Shown: positions 15,516-30,569 of the stretch, one piece after another | Layout: the number at the start of each line of letters is the position of its first letter | Position numbering within the stretch: position 1 is the stretch's first letter | Assembly: GCA_034766995.1 (NCBI GenBank) | Contig: CM068317.1 | Span: 31,853,501 to 31,917,500, forward strand | Reading direction: 5' to 3' | Source: Acanthacorydalis orientalis | Taxonomy: Eukaryota; Arthropoda; Insecta; Megaloptera; Corydalidae | DNA: 64,000 nucleotides | Position numbers and translations under genes: made by a program | Notes under the pieces: model-generated | What the model was told of the DNA's origin: nothing | What the model saw: the letters and a program-made list of their open reading frames with translations, nothing else | Database searches by the model: none

Positions 15516-16529
15516 TTTTAACATACTTTTTTTATTATTTAAGTGTTTCTCAAACTTTGCACGTCATGAATCTTTCTTTATATGAATTATATTGTGTTTG
15601 TTTCTTTTACGTTCTGTTTTTATTATAATTTATAATTTATGAGTATGTTTGGGAAGAAAAAGTTAATCAGTGTAATTAATAACAAACGAAAATAAAATTA
15701 TTTTTATATAATGACAAACCGCAGATTAAGAAATATTAATGTGAGTTGATACAAAAGGATTGCTACTGTGAATTCGAATATTATTCCATTAAAATGTCTG
15801 AATGTGTTTTTATTTTCTTAAAAAAGAGTTGATGATTGCATCAAGAAATAAATCGTATGTGTTAAAGAAATTTTCCTTTTTTATGTACATCTATTTATTA
15901 TCCTTTTTGTAGTTATGTAGCCATTAATAAAGAATTATAAAAATATTCGTTACTGGCAATAGGTACTGTATAAAAGATTAATATTTTGTATAGTTTGTTG
16001 AAAGAAGATAAACTTGAAGAAAATGTATGAGTAGCGAGGAAAAGTTGTAGTGTTTAAACTATGAAATAAAAAAAATCATCTTCTAATAAATTAATAAAAT
16101 TAATATTGGATTGTTTAGAGAGATACAATCTAATAATATAAAAAATAAATAGTATTTTTTTGCTAAGGATTTATTACATGTGTAACCATTTTTCAAAGAC
16201 GAACTTCTTTTTAAATAGTTACAATTATATTTTGAATATTCATACAAAAATATTTGGATGTTATTTTCTGATTATATAGAAGTGATATATCGAAAATCAT
16301 GACGATCATGAGATAATGGTTATAATTCGATGTCGTATTTGCTCGAGGAAAAAAAACGACAATAATAACAATGGTAACAATTCAGAACATTTTCTGCTTG
16401 AACTAGTATTCGGAGTCTCGCCATTTTCAAGGTTTTTTTGAACTAGTCGAATACTCATTTGTCTGTGTCAGTAGGTTCATTTAAAAGTCAAGTCTCACAC
16501 GTTTATTGATTATATAAAATGTTTTGATG
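15516..16529. other. AT-rich non-coding stretch
   Basis: No gene is seen. A slightly CG-richer patch lies at 16280-16480. Confidence 0.55.
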
Positions 16530-16537
16530 ATATACTC

Positions 16538-16610
16538 GAGGGATGGCCAAATCTACTGAAAAGCTCAACATCGATCGATTTTTTTATATTCGAGTTGTCA
16601 GAACTGATGT
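16538..16610 (+). mobile_element. Possible solo hAT-like end
   Basis: GAGGGATGGCCAAATCTACT matches the usual CAGGGGTGGCCAAACT form of a hAT end except for the first base and a few others. The 8 bp before it (16530-16537, ATATACTC) have TA at the centre, like the confirmed target sites. No second copy of ATATACTC and no partner end were found within 2 kb, so this is a truncated or decayed copy at best. Confidence 0.3.
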
Positions 16611-17454
16611 TAAGTTTTCTCTCTGTGATCTTTTTCGAATAAATTGGATTTAAATATTAAAGCCTTTAAAAAGTGGAGATAAACAACAAGTTTTAGAAAT
16701 AATGTTTTATTATTTAATATGTCTGTAACTAATATCCATTCAATTTTTGGATTTTCTTCAAATTATCAACTGATTTATTTCATAGGAAACAGATACTGAA
16801 TATCTTGCAAATTTTCATCTTTATTTTGTTATCTTTTAATTGTTGCTCTGAAAATATAATAGTAAAAAATATATAACTAGGAATGTAATTAAAATGATTT
16901 TATTCAGATATGTACAAAAAAAGAAAACTTTCTAGATGATCACAAAAAAAATATGTTTCATAATTAGATCAAAAAGTATCATGAAATGAAATGTTTGATG
17001 TATTTAAAAACATATGTATTTATTTTGAACTGTTTTTTTTTTGGTCGAAATTTACAGTTGATTTTTTTTATGAGAAACTGTATCAGTCATATAATTCTCA
17101 TTGAAGTCACAATGTTTCTCACAAGAAATATTCAATTACGTTAGGTGCGATTACATGAATAATTTATGATTCGAAAATATTTTAAAAACTGGTTGTAACT
17201 AACTGGCTAGCATGTCAGATTGTAGACCAATTGAAGTGTGTATTTGAGCTTCCGACATATATTTTTTTATGACTAAGAACACGTTTGTTTTGAATGCTTA
17301 ATGAGCTTAAAAGTTGACGATGTTTTAAAATAACTGAGACTAAAAACATATATACTATCATAGAATCGATGATTGTGGAAAAAATCAACTTTATTAGTAA
17401 ATACGTATATTATCTTGTTAATTTTGGTAACTGCTTATTCGAATTGATTAAATG

Positions 17455-17460
<6 letters not shown>
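16611..17460. other. AT-rich non-coding stretch
   Basis: No gene is supported. A segment at 17205-17262 has a faint tRNA-like look but fails on inspection. Confidence 0.55.

Positions 17461-17508
<48 letters not shown>
17461..17508. repeat. (TA)n microsatellite, about 47 bp
   Basis: Dinucleotide array. The Tyr-Ile frame across it is an artefact. Confidence 0.95.
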
Positions 17509-17509
<1 letters not shown>

Positions 17510-18229
17510 ATTTCAGCATGTAAATGTTTAATTTTCTTTTTAAAAAAGACATTAACTATCATTTACTTACTATATTATGTTATTACCGATTAAATAGTGG
17601 ATAAGCGTCGGACACAAAGCACGTTTTTGTATAACAAAAGTATATGGTAAAAATGTTTAAGTAAACAACGTTATTAAACGTTTACAGCATATAATTTATT
17701 TAAATTTTTAATCCTTCTAAATATAATTTATTAGAACTATTAGTTCAATTTAAATTCAATCCAGGAAATCCTAAAACCGTACGTCTAGCTGACCTTAACA
17801 AACCGATTTTTTAAAGACACGCCTATAAATTTCAAATGATAGAAATACGTTTGTTAACATTTAAAATTCACAAATGTTAACTATAAAAAGAACGAACGTA
17901 CGCACGCGTTTATCTCGAATATTTTTCATAACTCGAATACTTTTTTATGATATTTGCGAAATTTAACGTGCAAAAATATTTCTTCCGTCTTTGACCGTAA
18001 CCTTTGGCTATAATAATATATTATTTTTACAAAATACAAAACAGAACATGTTTAACCAATGATTCTGATTGCAGTTCATTAATCATTTATGTCGTGCTGT
18101 CAGTCATATCAAATCTACTTATTATTAACCTCGCTGTTTTTATTTGCATTTATTGTAAGCCGTATTTTAATTCTATTTTTATACGAAGAGCCTTGGGTCG
18201 TTCCTATTATTATTTTATTTTATTTTCTT
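17509..18229. other. AT-rich non-coding stretch with weak CG patches
   Basis: CG dinucleotides are somewhat raised at 17770-17830 and 17880-18010, including TGACCTTAAC near 17790. The frame at 18004-18231 is hydrophobic and Cys-containing but has no recognisable domain and runs into a microsatellite. Confidence 0.45.
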
Positions 18230-18230
18230 A

Positions 18231-18279
<49 letters not shown>

Positions 18280-18313
18280 TGTATGTATGTATGTATGTAT
18301 GTATGTATGTATA
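18231..18313. repeat. (TA)n then (GTAT)n microsatellite
   Basis: About 22 bp of AT repeat is followed by roughly fifteen copies of the GTAT tetranucleotide (18253-18313), the cleanest GTAT run of the window. Confidence 0.95.
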
Positions 18314-18460
18314 TGTTTATAAGTGTAAAATTAATTACAGGTAAAAATGAAAACAAAAATTAGAAAAATACAGAGCTTTTAACCACATCTAATTTTGTAA
18401 TCAGCTCTACGAATTTTTAACTACTAAAGTCTTTGTTTTAAAAAAAGAATTAGATTTTTT

Positions 18461-18462
<2 letters not shown>

Positions 18463-18511
<49 letters not shown>
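18463..18511. repeat. (TA)n microsatellite, about 49 bp
   Basis: Uninterrupted dinucleotide array. Confidence 0.95.
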
Positions 18512-20790
<2,279 letters not shown>

Positions 20791-20796
20791 AAATTC

Positions 20797-21120
20797 ATGA
20801 GGTTAGTTATTAGAGCATGTCGAATTCTTCACACACACATTCTGTGCTTCGGCGCAGCCGTCATCACTGAGGCTGTCGGTCAGTGGACCAGCTTGCTTAG
20901 AATGGCCATCACCTCCGTGACATCGAAATTCGCGAATAGCATAGACTATCTACTGACCAACAATCAGCAGTCAGCCGCAGTGGCAGAACACCATCTTATT
21001 CATTCAGTATCATGCATCGAATCCCAATGAATTGTTCGCTTGAGCGAATCAAACCTAAAAAAAATCAAATTAAGTATACGAAAAGTTGTGTGTCGTCGTC
21101 GTCGTCGTTTTTTTTTCTGT
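20797..21120. promoter_or_regulatory. GC-richer island ending in (CGT)n
   Basis: G+C rises sharply at 20810-21060, with a block of mixed sequence that carries a 77-codon plus frame (20797-21030) of balanced composition but no domain I recognise. A short CGT trinucleotide run follows at about 21091-21108. The more balanced codon make-up means an unrecognised exon cannot be excluded, but no conserved motif or good flanking splice pair supports one. Confidence 0.28.
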
Positions 21121-21251
21121 GTTTTGTTATTTGATATTATTATGGCTCAGTGACCGAAATTACAAACAGTATTTTATTGTTTTGTAATTGCGATTTATTC
21201 GTATGTATTTTTACTTTGCGAAGTTTTGTTTGGGTTTCACTTTTGTAATGC

Positions 21252-21256
<5 letters not shown>

Positions 21257-21298
<42 letters not shown>

Positions 21299-21483
21299 CA
21301 AACACGTTTCTAGGTATATAAACTTGTGTATTGTATGTATGTATTCATACATACGCATATTAAATTACAATTATCACTTATTAGATTTCTCTTCAAGGTT
21401 AGCAATTCAAGGTTATTCTTTAATTTTTCGTGTAACCCTCCAGAAAATTTACTTATTTTTTTAGATATTTCAATACTCATGGA

Positions 21484-21537
<54 letters not shown>

Positions 21538-21579
21538 TGTGTATTTTTTCAATTCGTTTTAATTTTATAAAGATAACGG

Positions 21580-21626
<47 letters not shown>

Positions 21627-21685
21627 GTAATGTAATAAAGACTTCATTAAATAATTTGCGAATTATAGGTAATCTTCATTAATGC

Positions 21686-21737
<52 letters not shown>
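21257..21737. repeat. Cluster of four (TA)n arrays
   Basis: Arrays lie at about 21257-21295, 21487-21533, 21584-21627 and 21690-21737, making up over a third of this 480 bp. Overlapping frames on both strands here are Tyr-Ile artefacts. Confidence 0.95.
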
Positions 21738-21739
<2 letters not shown>

Positions 21740-22296
21740 TTTACAACAGATCATAATACATCTGATTTTATGTAGAATAATCTGTCATTTTCGCAAATGA
21801 ATTACGAAATTTCTACAAACCACATAAAATTTTAGATATTTGACCATTTTGAACAGAAAAAAATTATCAGTAACCAGTTAAATAATTTTTAAAAAATTAT
21901 AGCCAGAACAATTTGCTGTTAAGTTTTTTTTTCATAATTTTGATTTAAAAATATAACTATTTTAAAAATATTCAATCTAATCTAGCAAAAATTGTAATTT
22001 AAAATTTAAGATATATGTAAGAAAATTACAAATAAGATTAAATAGAAAAATATTGAAAATAGCGACATTTATTTTGAACACCAAATTAATTAATGAATCT
22101 TATGAACTTGAAGATCAATGAAGTTGTACTTGGAAATAAATAAATGAAAAGATTTTAAAGAGAAAAGGAAATCTGGGTCATAGTTCTTAAAAATGAAAGT
22201 GTTTTCAGAATAGAATTTTTTGTAACTGTTGTTAAATTCGCGTTTACTAATGTATTAACGCCTTTTTTCTTTTATTTGTATCTAAACATTGATATG
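21738..22296. other. AT-rich non-coding stretch
   Basis: No supportable feature between the microsatellite cluster and the hAT element. Confidence 0.6.
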
Positions 22297-22304
22297 TAAT
22301 AGAG

Positions 22305-22712
22305 CAACGGTGGGCAAACTGTGGCTCCCAAAGTTACTCTGTGCGGCTGCCGAGACAATATTAGGTTGCATTTCTATTTTTCCTAAACTTTTATATTAAT
22401 AATCTTTAATAGTACAATATAAGATTATTTTATATATAAACGGGTAATTCACATCTTTTCAAACATCCATATGCATTGTGTCCAAACCGGGTAACTGTGT
22501 TTTAACTATTAACTGCAAAAATCAAGACTCAATCAAAGTCGCGTAGAGATTAAACATATTCTGATTTAGTGAGTAGGACTACTATATAGTTGTACTTTTT
22601 ATTATTTATAAATACAATATTAAAATAATATTTTCTGTGGTTCTTTAATATTCAAAAATGTATGAAAAATATTATATGTGGCTCTTATTATCCAAAAAGT
22701 TGGCCTCCCCTG
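22305..22712. mobile_element. Non-autonomous hAT element with exact 8 bp target duplication
   Basis: The left end is CAACGGTGGGCAAACTGTGG and the right end, read on the minus strand, is CAGGGGAGGCCAACTTTTTG. TAATAGAG stands directly outside both (22297-22304 and 22713-22720), with TA at its centre as in Buster-type hAT insertions. GTGGCTC occurs just inside the left end and again near the right end (22678-22684). The left terminus resembles that of the copy at 11621 (GGTGGGCAAACT shared), but the bodies differ, so they are related rather than the same subfamily. There is no transposase frame in the 408 bp. Confidence 0.8.
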
Positions 22713-22720
22713 TAATAGAG

Positions 22721-24865
22721 AGTAATTAGTTGCTGTAAATTTTGATGAATTCTTTCATTTTGGTTGGTTGTGATAGCTCTTTCATATAGTAAGAACACTG
22801 GTAAGCTGAGTGACGAACTCGAGACCTATAATCCACATATCACATGAATAAAATTTTTCAGATAAAGCCAAGAAGTTGCATTGTTGTAAATTTTGTTACT
22901 ATAAAAATTAGTGATTTTCATGGCGTTATTTCATTTGTGATAATACAGTTGACGATTCCATAAATGTTATCAATGTAATAAAAATAATAACAACATAAAA
23001 AAAATCTTTCAGCAATAACTGTTAGTACACATAAATACTAAAATAAATAAAATGTAATTTTCGACATAAAATTAAAAACATTCCAAACATTTATGACTTT
23101 CAAAATATATAAATTTGTTTCCAAAAGTGTACTGTTTTTAGAAAAAAATTAAATCAACCTTATAACGGTAAATTTAGATAGTTTTACTATTATTTATTTA
23201 TAAACAAAAAAAATTTTTTAAATGTGTAAATCACAATATGTTAATAAAGTGCATAAAATTTGAAACTTTGTATACTTTAAATATAAAGTTGTTAGTTGAC
23301 AGTTTAATAAAAACTATCTTATTTAAAATTATCATATATTTATGATAAAATATTACATGTGCATAGTATTTAGCGTCAAGAAAAAAATATTTGAGAGAAA
23401 GGAAACCTTGAGAATGTAAAAATTAATTATTACTTTTCCACAAACGCACACACATACACATACATACATACATCTATATATATATATGTACAAATAAATA
23501 AATGTAAAAAAATTACAAACTTAATAAGATTCGAAAATAGATATGACAATGAAATCATTTTGAGGGACGTATTGAAAAATTATGTAAGAAACCAACCCGA
23601 AAAATTCTAAAAAGCTGATCAGTATATCGGTAAAAGATGAAGTCATCAATTTTTTATACAATATGACAATTTTATAGAATCATGACAATTCAATTTTTCA
23701 AATATACTCATAAAAGTATGGCAACATTAATCATTCTATTGGAAACATTCATTTTTTATAACTTTTTATATATTTTTAAATTTTTAATTCGTTGTTTTTT
23801 TAATTATTTTGAGAATATGGAATGAAGTTATATGCTTTATTCATTCTGTATAATATTATTATTATTTTTCTCTTTCCTGTTTGGTTATAATTAATATGTA
23901 GATATGTGTGTCACCTAGAATTAAAACACAATATCTAAATTCTTAAATACTTAATTGATAACAATAAAGAAAATATACCTCACTAGGTGTTATAAATCTT
24001 TATGTAAATATTATAAAACTGTAAAATTTAATTTCAGATGTTGATTAAATTTTTTAAGTGAATCATTTCTAAATTAGAAACACCAACACATGTGTTGTTT
24101 TTCTTGATTTACAAAAATTCAATATTTTAGAGAATGTCAGTTTTGATTTCAAATGAATCGTATGTTTTTTAAATATTTTATCAATTTTTTATGATCAGTA
24201 AATTAAGAAAAATAATATAAAATGTAATCGAATTGTTTTTCGACAACCCTTTTCAATCTATTTGAAGAGATACGTAGTGTTGAATTTTTTTTTTAGATAT
24301 TAAAAGTTCATCTTATGCAAGTAGAACAAAGTTTATCTTTCTTTCTTAGTAGCTTTTTTTTTAAAAAAAAACACTGAAAGAATTTTGTCTTTATTTGATT
24401 TATAAAATAATACGATTTAAAAAAATTACATAAATAAATGACAAATGAAAATTAATGGTATTTAAGAATAAAAAAAAGGATTAAACAAATATTCTGAAAT
24501 AGTGAAATTGTTTATAATAGTTTCTTCAACATGTGGTTAAAAACTTGGATCTACATATACAGTTTATTAAATATGATAAAAAAAACGCCCATTAACAACA
24601 AACACAACAGTAGACAATTGATAACAGCAACAGTAGATAATTGGATACATTGAATATTTTCTTCCTAATTACGTTTTTTTTTCTATCGTTTTGAAATACA
24701 AAAGATAGTGTTCAAGTTCAAATATTATACGTACTTGTATTATATTTATACTGCTAGTTAACAGTTAGTTGATAGTGTGGCAGTGTTTATAAATCATTCC
24801 ACGTGTAAAAAAAATATTTATTTTAGATAAAGAAAGGACGTTGGATCAAAAACCAACACGTTCTC
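22721..24865. other. AT-rich non-coding stretch
   Basis: Two kilobases without a gene. The only simple repeat is a short mixed CA/TACA/TA run at 23443-23488. Confidence 0.6.
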
Positions 24866-24869
24866 GTAT

Positions 24870-25400
24870 GTGTAAACTATTTTTCATGTTGAAACGTTCT
24901 CTTTTGATAAATTAGCATAAGCTCAAACTACTGTACGTATGAAACACTCCATCCCGAACGTAACTGTTCAACATTACAATCAGTACTTTTTTAATATACG
25001 ACCGTGGCCATGAACTCCAATGACATCTATAATTTCCTCATATACACTTCAGAGATATCACTGTGCGATCGAATTGATTCAGTTTCGACGAGAATAGAAT
25101 GCGATAATAGCATGCAAATCGATGTACTTATCGCAGTCGCGCAACACATAAATCACGCGCGACGATAACAAATTGTCATTTGTCATACTTGTTACATTGT
25201 AATCGACATTTTTTTCAACTTCCCGATTTGATACGTGACGTCATATGGGCTTGTTTAAAGCTTCGACAAGAGATCTACACGCTCCACCTCGTCGTTTTTC
25301 CGCCATTGAACGTCTCGTCCGTCGATGATTTAACGTCTGTTTTGTTTGACAACAATCACTTATTGTGTTAGAAATGTACGGTGGCGTAATCAGTTCTATT
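24870..25400. promoter_or_regulatory. GC-richer island with octamer and TGACGTCA sites
   Basis: CG dinucleotides are frequent, strongest at 25075-25345. Visible motifs are a perfect octamer ATGCAAAT (25112-25119, POU-factor consensus), GATAA cores on both sides of it, a CGCGCGACG run, and a perfect TGACGTCA (25236-25243). The plus frame 25180-25371 has no recognisable domain. The close grouping of several consensus sites makes this one of the better regulatory candidates in the window. Confidence 0.35.
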
Positions 25401-25640
25401 TAGTATTTTTCAATGATGCCAGATTAAAATGTTTATTTGCAAATTGTATAGGTTTTAGTTTCGGTTTATTTTCACAGTTTGTGTTCGTGGAGTTCTAGAA
25501 ATCACCCGTGGAATAGATTTTTCAACATAGTTCACTTTTAGTAATTTTGTTTTCTTTGGTTCTTTTCAGTAGATTGATTTATCCGGACATCCTTGAAGTT
25601 TTCATCATATAATTGATTTTTACTTATTTATACTTGCCAG

Positions 25641-25877
25641 ATGACTTACTTTACTTTTGATCATTCCTTAAATGAATCCGCATTTAGTGATTCAAATTTG
25701 AGAAATATTTTTATGATGATAGAATTTTCTAAATATTACCAACAAAAATTACAAGATATTGATTTGTTAAAGGAAGGGAGCAGTTTGCTTTGGGTGATAG
25801 CTAAGAAAGAGATGCCAATGGAAAAATTGAAATATCACTGGAAATTTTTAAGACAAATCAAAAATTCATCAAACTAA
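25641..25877 (+). CDS. Unrecognised 78-codon frame, possibly a relic
   Basis: I do not recognise this frame. Unlike most frames here, its composition looks protein-like rather than purely AT-driven: acidic, charged and hydrophobic residues alternate, with an EFSKYYQQKLQDIDLL segment and an AKKEMPMEKLKYHWKFL segment that could be helical. The Met follows directly on TACTTGCCAG, which resembles a splice acceptor. A second frame (25978-26241) starts 100 bp downstream, and a hAT-like end lies at 26321, so both could be remains of a transposon gene. No catalytic motif is seen, and chance is a real alternative. Confidence 0.18.
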   Translation: MTYFTFDHSLNESAFSDSNLRNIFMMIEFSKYYQQKLQDIDLLKEGSSLLWVIAKKEMPMEKLKYHWKFLRQIKNSSN

Positions 25878-26257
25878 GAAAACAATTTAACCGTTGATCA
25901 AACTGAAACTGAAATAAACTTCTTTCACTCAGTCATAAGTAATCAAAATTGAAGAATATAGCTTTATTTTCGTTTGAGTGTCAATTATACAAGAAGTATT
26001 AGTGATGCCATTCATTAATTTGCGGAAATTAAATCAAAAAAAAGCTTGTAAATATTTTCTATTTATCTTGAAAGTACAGGCTGAAGATGGAGACCGAATT
26101 TATTGTCTTTTTTATAAAATAAAATGCAATATTGTCTGTTCATTGACTGTTCAAAGTGCTGCATTTTTATATTTTCAAATTTCTTATATAAATATATTAT
26201 TATTAAAGTTTTATTGTATAATATATTTTCTCTTAGTTTAAATTACATTTTTTTATG

Positions 26258-26321
26258 GGAGGAGGGTGGATGTTAAAACAACAAATCGTCCCGGATGCGA
26301 AATACTTGAGGTTTACCACTG
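26258..26321 (-). mobile_element. hAT-like end
   Basis: Read on the minus strand, the end is CAGTGGTAAACCTCAAGTAT followed by a GC-richer stretch with CATCCGGGACG. The 8 bp outside it (26322-26329, TTGTAATA) have TA at the centre. I could not find the left partner, so the element between about 25.4 and 26.3 kb is unbounded on that side. Confidence 0.4.
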
Positions 26322-26329
26322 TTGTAATA

Positions 26330-27015
26330 TAAAATAATAATTCAGAATATGACTGAAAATTCATTCCAGCAGCAAATACATATTACGGTTCGGTAGGTTT
26401 GAACAAGAAGCTGCGTCTGAGTCTGACCCGTCTCACGAGAATTGGTGTGAAAATAATTCATTTCTTATTTAGGATATTACCCTTAATTCGGTTTAGATGA
26501 TAAAGAAATTTTGAACGCATCTTTGAAATGTTTTATAAAAAAGTTTCAACCTTTTTAGAAGAGACTTTTATTAACATTTTAAATAGTACAATTTTCCGTT
26601 TTATATCCATTGTAAATTTAAACTAGATTTGCATTAAAATGTATAAAATTGTCTAGGATTCTCTTGAAAAAATTTAAAACATTTCCGAGTAAATCTGTTA
26701 TTATTTCCTTTGGATTCATTTCCTTCGTATAGACTTTAGAACCGATCTCACTACTTGTGCCATCTTCCTATAGCTTTTTTTATGTATATTATCAAATCAA
26801 ACAATTAGATGGTATAAAAGACAAAAATGAACAAGGCAGTCTAAAGAAAAAAACAATAATCGAAATAAAAGTAATAGGTAGGAATACAAATAAAAAGTAA
26901 CTAATATTTTTAAGTAATTCAGATAATTATATCTTCATATATTCAAATAAATAAAATACCTCTTGTAATGGTTTATTTTTTTATTATAAATTTATAAAGA
27001 TATTGCTTTATCGAA

Positions 27016-27017
<2 letters not shown>
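26330..27017. other. AT-rich non-coding stretch
   Basis: No gene is seen. A patch at 26380-26450 is slightly richer in G+C. Confidence 0.55.

Positions 27018-27075
<58 letters not shown>
27018..27075. repeat. (TA)n microsatellite, about 58 bp
   Basis: Uninterrupted dinucleotide array. Confidence 0.95.
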
Positions 27076-27079
<4 letters not shown>

Positions 27080-27347
27080 TTATTATATATTTAAAATAGT
27101 ACATAGACTTGCGAATTTTGAACAAAACAGTGTGAACTGAACAGAATTTTATTTTCTAATAAACTAACTGATATACATAACAAGTCAACAGAAAACATTA
27201 AATTAATACAGAATAACATAAAACGTGATTTATTTTATTACTTGAGTAATAAACATATGGTGTACATTACCATACAATATTCTTTATAAATAAAGTCGTT
27301 ACACTACAACAATATTCTTTACATATTTAACAAACAAACATACATTG

Positions 27348-27379
27348 GATGTATATATATATATATATATATACACATC
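27348..27379. repeat. Short (TA)n run with inverted flanks
   Basis: GGATGTATATA on the left and TATACACATCC on the right make an almost perfect 32 bp palindrome around a short AT run. Confidence 0.7.
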
Positions 27380-28103
27380 CATAACAAGTCAATTGAATTA
27401 ATATTAATGCTCGCAAATACATTTAAATGTATTCAATATTCAGAAATGTACAAATTTCTATTCTCTTCTTATTTGTAAAAGTCTTGGACAATAATTGTCA
27501 GGGTAGTTTATTTTTTTTTCTTGAGAATAAAATTTGCATATATGCCATATTGAATTTATTTGGAAAATAATGCCATTTGACACATTTATAATGAATCATA
27601 ATGGGTTTAATAGTTTATGATCATAAAATGTATAGAATTTAACATTTTCTTATATAACAATTTAATTAAACTTCTATTATTTTCGTTCCATTTTCGGATA
27701 TGTCAAGGAATTTCCTATTAACTAGGTGGTCAGTTTTTACGACAAAACAGCTTTTAAATTGCCTGTGCGCACTGATTGATTTTTTTCAATTTAGTTGATT
27801 GAATTATCCCACATTCGATCTTCACTTCATTTGATGTTCGTGTCATTTTCTCTCCATTCATTTGGACAGCTTTAGTCGTAGAGATACGTGCTCATTTCAG
27901 TAAGTAGACAGTGTGATTGTGTAGATACACAGATTCCACTTTTTTTCACTAAACAGTCGGCCAACTGAAAAGTTGCCAATACGTGCTAGACCTAACACAA
28001 ACAATACAATAACCTATTTAAAATACACCAATGAACTTATAAATTTAAGTTTACAAGTTTAAACATTTACGAATATTTTTATCATCTTAAAAAATTAATA
28101 AGA

Positions 28104-28108
<5 letters not shown>
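27380..28108. other. AT-rich non-coding stretch
   Basis: Composition is a little more mixed at 27680-28000, but there is no gene or motif group I would defend. Confidence 0.55.

Positions 28109-28160
<52 letters not shown>
28109..28160. repeat. (TA)n microsatellite, about 52 bp
   Basis: Uninterrupted dinucleotide array. Confidence 0.95.
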
Positions 28161-28163
<3 letters not shown>

Positions 28164-30565
28164 CAGTGATATAATTAGAATCTTCGACCCTTAAATAAAT
28201 TGTTAAAAAGGGACCAGTTTTATTATATTTATAAATCTAACAAAAAATCGAATAAAATGTATGATTATCTGAGTTTCTTTTTTATGCTACTAACTTTGGT
28301 ACGTTTTTATAGAAACTATCTGAAATATACTTTAAGATGATATACGTGCCGAAACGAGTAGTGGAAACAGAAACTCCAATAATGTTGGAAACGCATCAAC
28401 TTCACAATAAATTTGTCGATAATCAAATTATTTCAATATGAAAACAGTTAAAAAATCCTTCATTGTTGGTAAATTGGAGTCATTTTTTTTACTTTACAAC
28501 CTTCCTTGTTCGCCTCTTAGACTCTGACGTCCGTTTAATAGTACTTTTGTCACTGAGAACGATTAAAATGTGTAAAACATATAAAATTTTATTATAAGAT
28601 TCGGATATAATATTTTATTTTCTTTGAATAGATTTTTTTTTACTTTTAAATAACAAATATCTTATTTTTTGAAACTATTTAGGACATTGTAAAATAAGAA
28701 CTTGTTAAATGTTTCATTTAATCATTTTCCTAGTAAAAGATAAAACAAGTTTAAATAGAATTTAAATTAAATGGCCATCAATTTGCTGTATTAACTGCAG
28801 TAATTTTTTATTGTTAAGGAAAATAAGAAAAAAATAATGTTGTTGTTATAAAATCTGACAGAAAAATGATCGTAAGCAAGTATTTCATGACTCTGATTTC
28901 TATGTATTATAAAATTAAGATTAAAATTTTGCACATGCCATTATTTACATTTTATCATCAATAATACCAAATTTTATAATCAAAAGCTTTATTTATTGAT
29001 TTAAAAAAACTTTAATTCTGATTCAAATTTCCTTCTAGTATTTTTCAACATTTATTATAGATTGTTCAATTACAAATCTTTTAGTTTCGTGTTCCAGCAA
29101 TAAAAATTAAACAGTTACATCCTTTTTGTACAAACTGAATAAATTTGAATAGTTTTTCTTAAAAATATAATGCACTCCATATAATTACACCTTAAAATAA
29201 TTAGTAAACGATATTAATTTGTAATGATACATACATTATTAGTACCAACAAGATACATTGTCAGTAAGTATGAATTTCGAATAGAGTTTAATTTTTTCAT
29301 CGCTGTTATTAAAGCTGAAGGTGTAGTGTGAATACTATGTTGAGAGTATGCAAGTTTTATGATTCATTATAAAGAAGAAAAAATACACTTATATTATATT
29401 GTAGTAACTTCAAACAATAACTACTTGTGTCAAAGTTTAAATTACGTTTGATTTTTACTCGTATATGTTACTTTTTCTTATATATTTAATGGTGTTAAGA
29501 ATAAATTTTATTTTAATAATTAAAAAATACAGATAGTGTGGTCCTTAACTAATTTAAACGTTTTATTGCTGTAGTATAATTGTTTAAACTACTGAAAACG
29601 ATGATGTTTATCAATGAAAATTATCTTCTCTCGGTAAAAACAATGTTGTAAATGAGAAAAACACATAAAAATATACCAGTAATAACGATTATGTCAATGA
29701 TGATGTCAGTAATAGAAATTTTGTATTATTTTTTAAGCTATTAAATAATTTATTTCGAATTTGTTAATTGTGCTTTTACATCATCGGGTTTCCTTATAAA
29801 TTTATAAATAGTTTAATAGATTTTACGTATATTTATAATTCCACACTTATTAGTGTCGTGATGAACACTAAAATAACAGTGTAATTAGTAAATATATTTA
29901 TAAATGTCATAAATTAAAATTCCATTTTACAACGTTGACTTAGTATGGAAGAAAAAGAAAATGTCGAAGTCACAATGAATGTATTTAAATTATTTAGAAA
30001 ACTGTTTCAATTATCAAGAGTTTAACTGTAGAACTTATTTGTTAATGTGTTAAATAAATCAGAAAACTTATTTGAATTTAGCTGAAAATATTTTTCTAAA
30101 AAAATATTTATGTTAATAAATGTTTTTTTTAAAAGGACTTGAGTCCAAAATCAACTGCATTTTTGTTAATGAAAAATATTATTTTTTGTTGCTTTATTCA
30201 TTAGGGAAGTAGTGTATTATAGATATTTCTGTTATATTTCATATGCATTATTTATTTGTTTGTTTATCTTGTTATTTTCAATCTATTTAATTTTTCTTTT
30301 TTTTAAAGCTATATATCATTGAAGCTTGCAGATTAAATATTTTTAACTACTCATTGTATTTGATATGAATTAATTGATAGCGAATTTTATGATTGCTAAA
30401 GGAGTGGCTGTTACTTTTTTCATATACTTTTGTTTCAAACATAGATAAGAGTAAAAAAAATCAAGAAAGAAATATATAATAACATTGAAATTTGTATTTT
30501 CCTTTCACGAATCAGTTATTCTCTTACATTGTTCTCTTTTTAATTAGGTTTTTCTGCACTTTTTC
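28161..30565. other. AT-rich non-coding stretch
   Basis: 2.4 kb without a supportable gene, repeat or island. A small CG-containing patch lies at 28330-28560. Confidence 0.6.
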
Positions 30566-30569
30566 GCTC

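Noticed and set aside
17205..17262. tRNA-like or tRNA-derived SINE-like segment (TGGCTAGC, then TTGAGCTTCCGA)
   Set aside because: The arms do not pair and the B-box consensus GGTTCGANNCC is not met.
18339..18350. Second ratchet-like junction (TTACAG followed by GTAAAA)
   Set aside because: No pyrimidine tract before the AG and a weaker donor; the same holds for the CTCAGGTAAA near 19227.
20797..21030. Balanced 77-codon frame in a GC-richer island
   Set aside because: I recognise no domain, there is no clear splice context and no second-strand evidence; kept only as part of the island.
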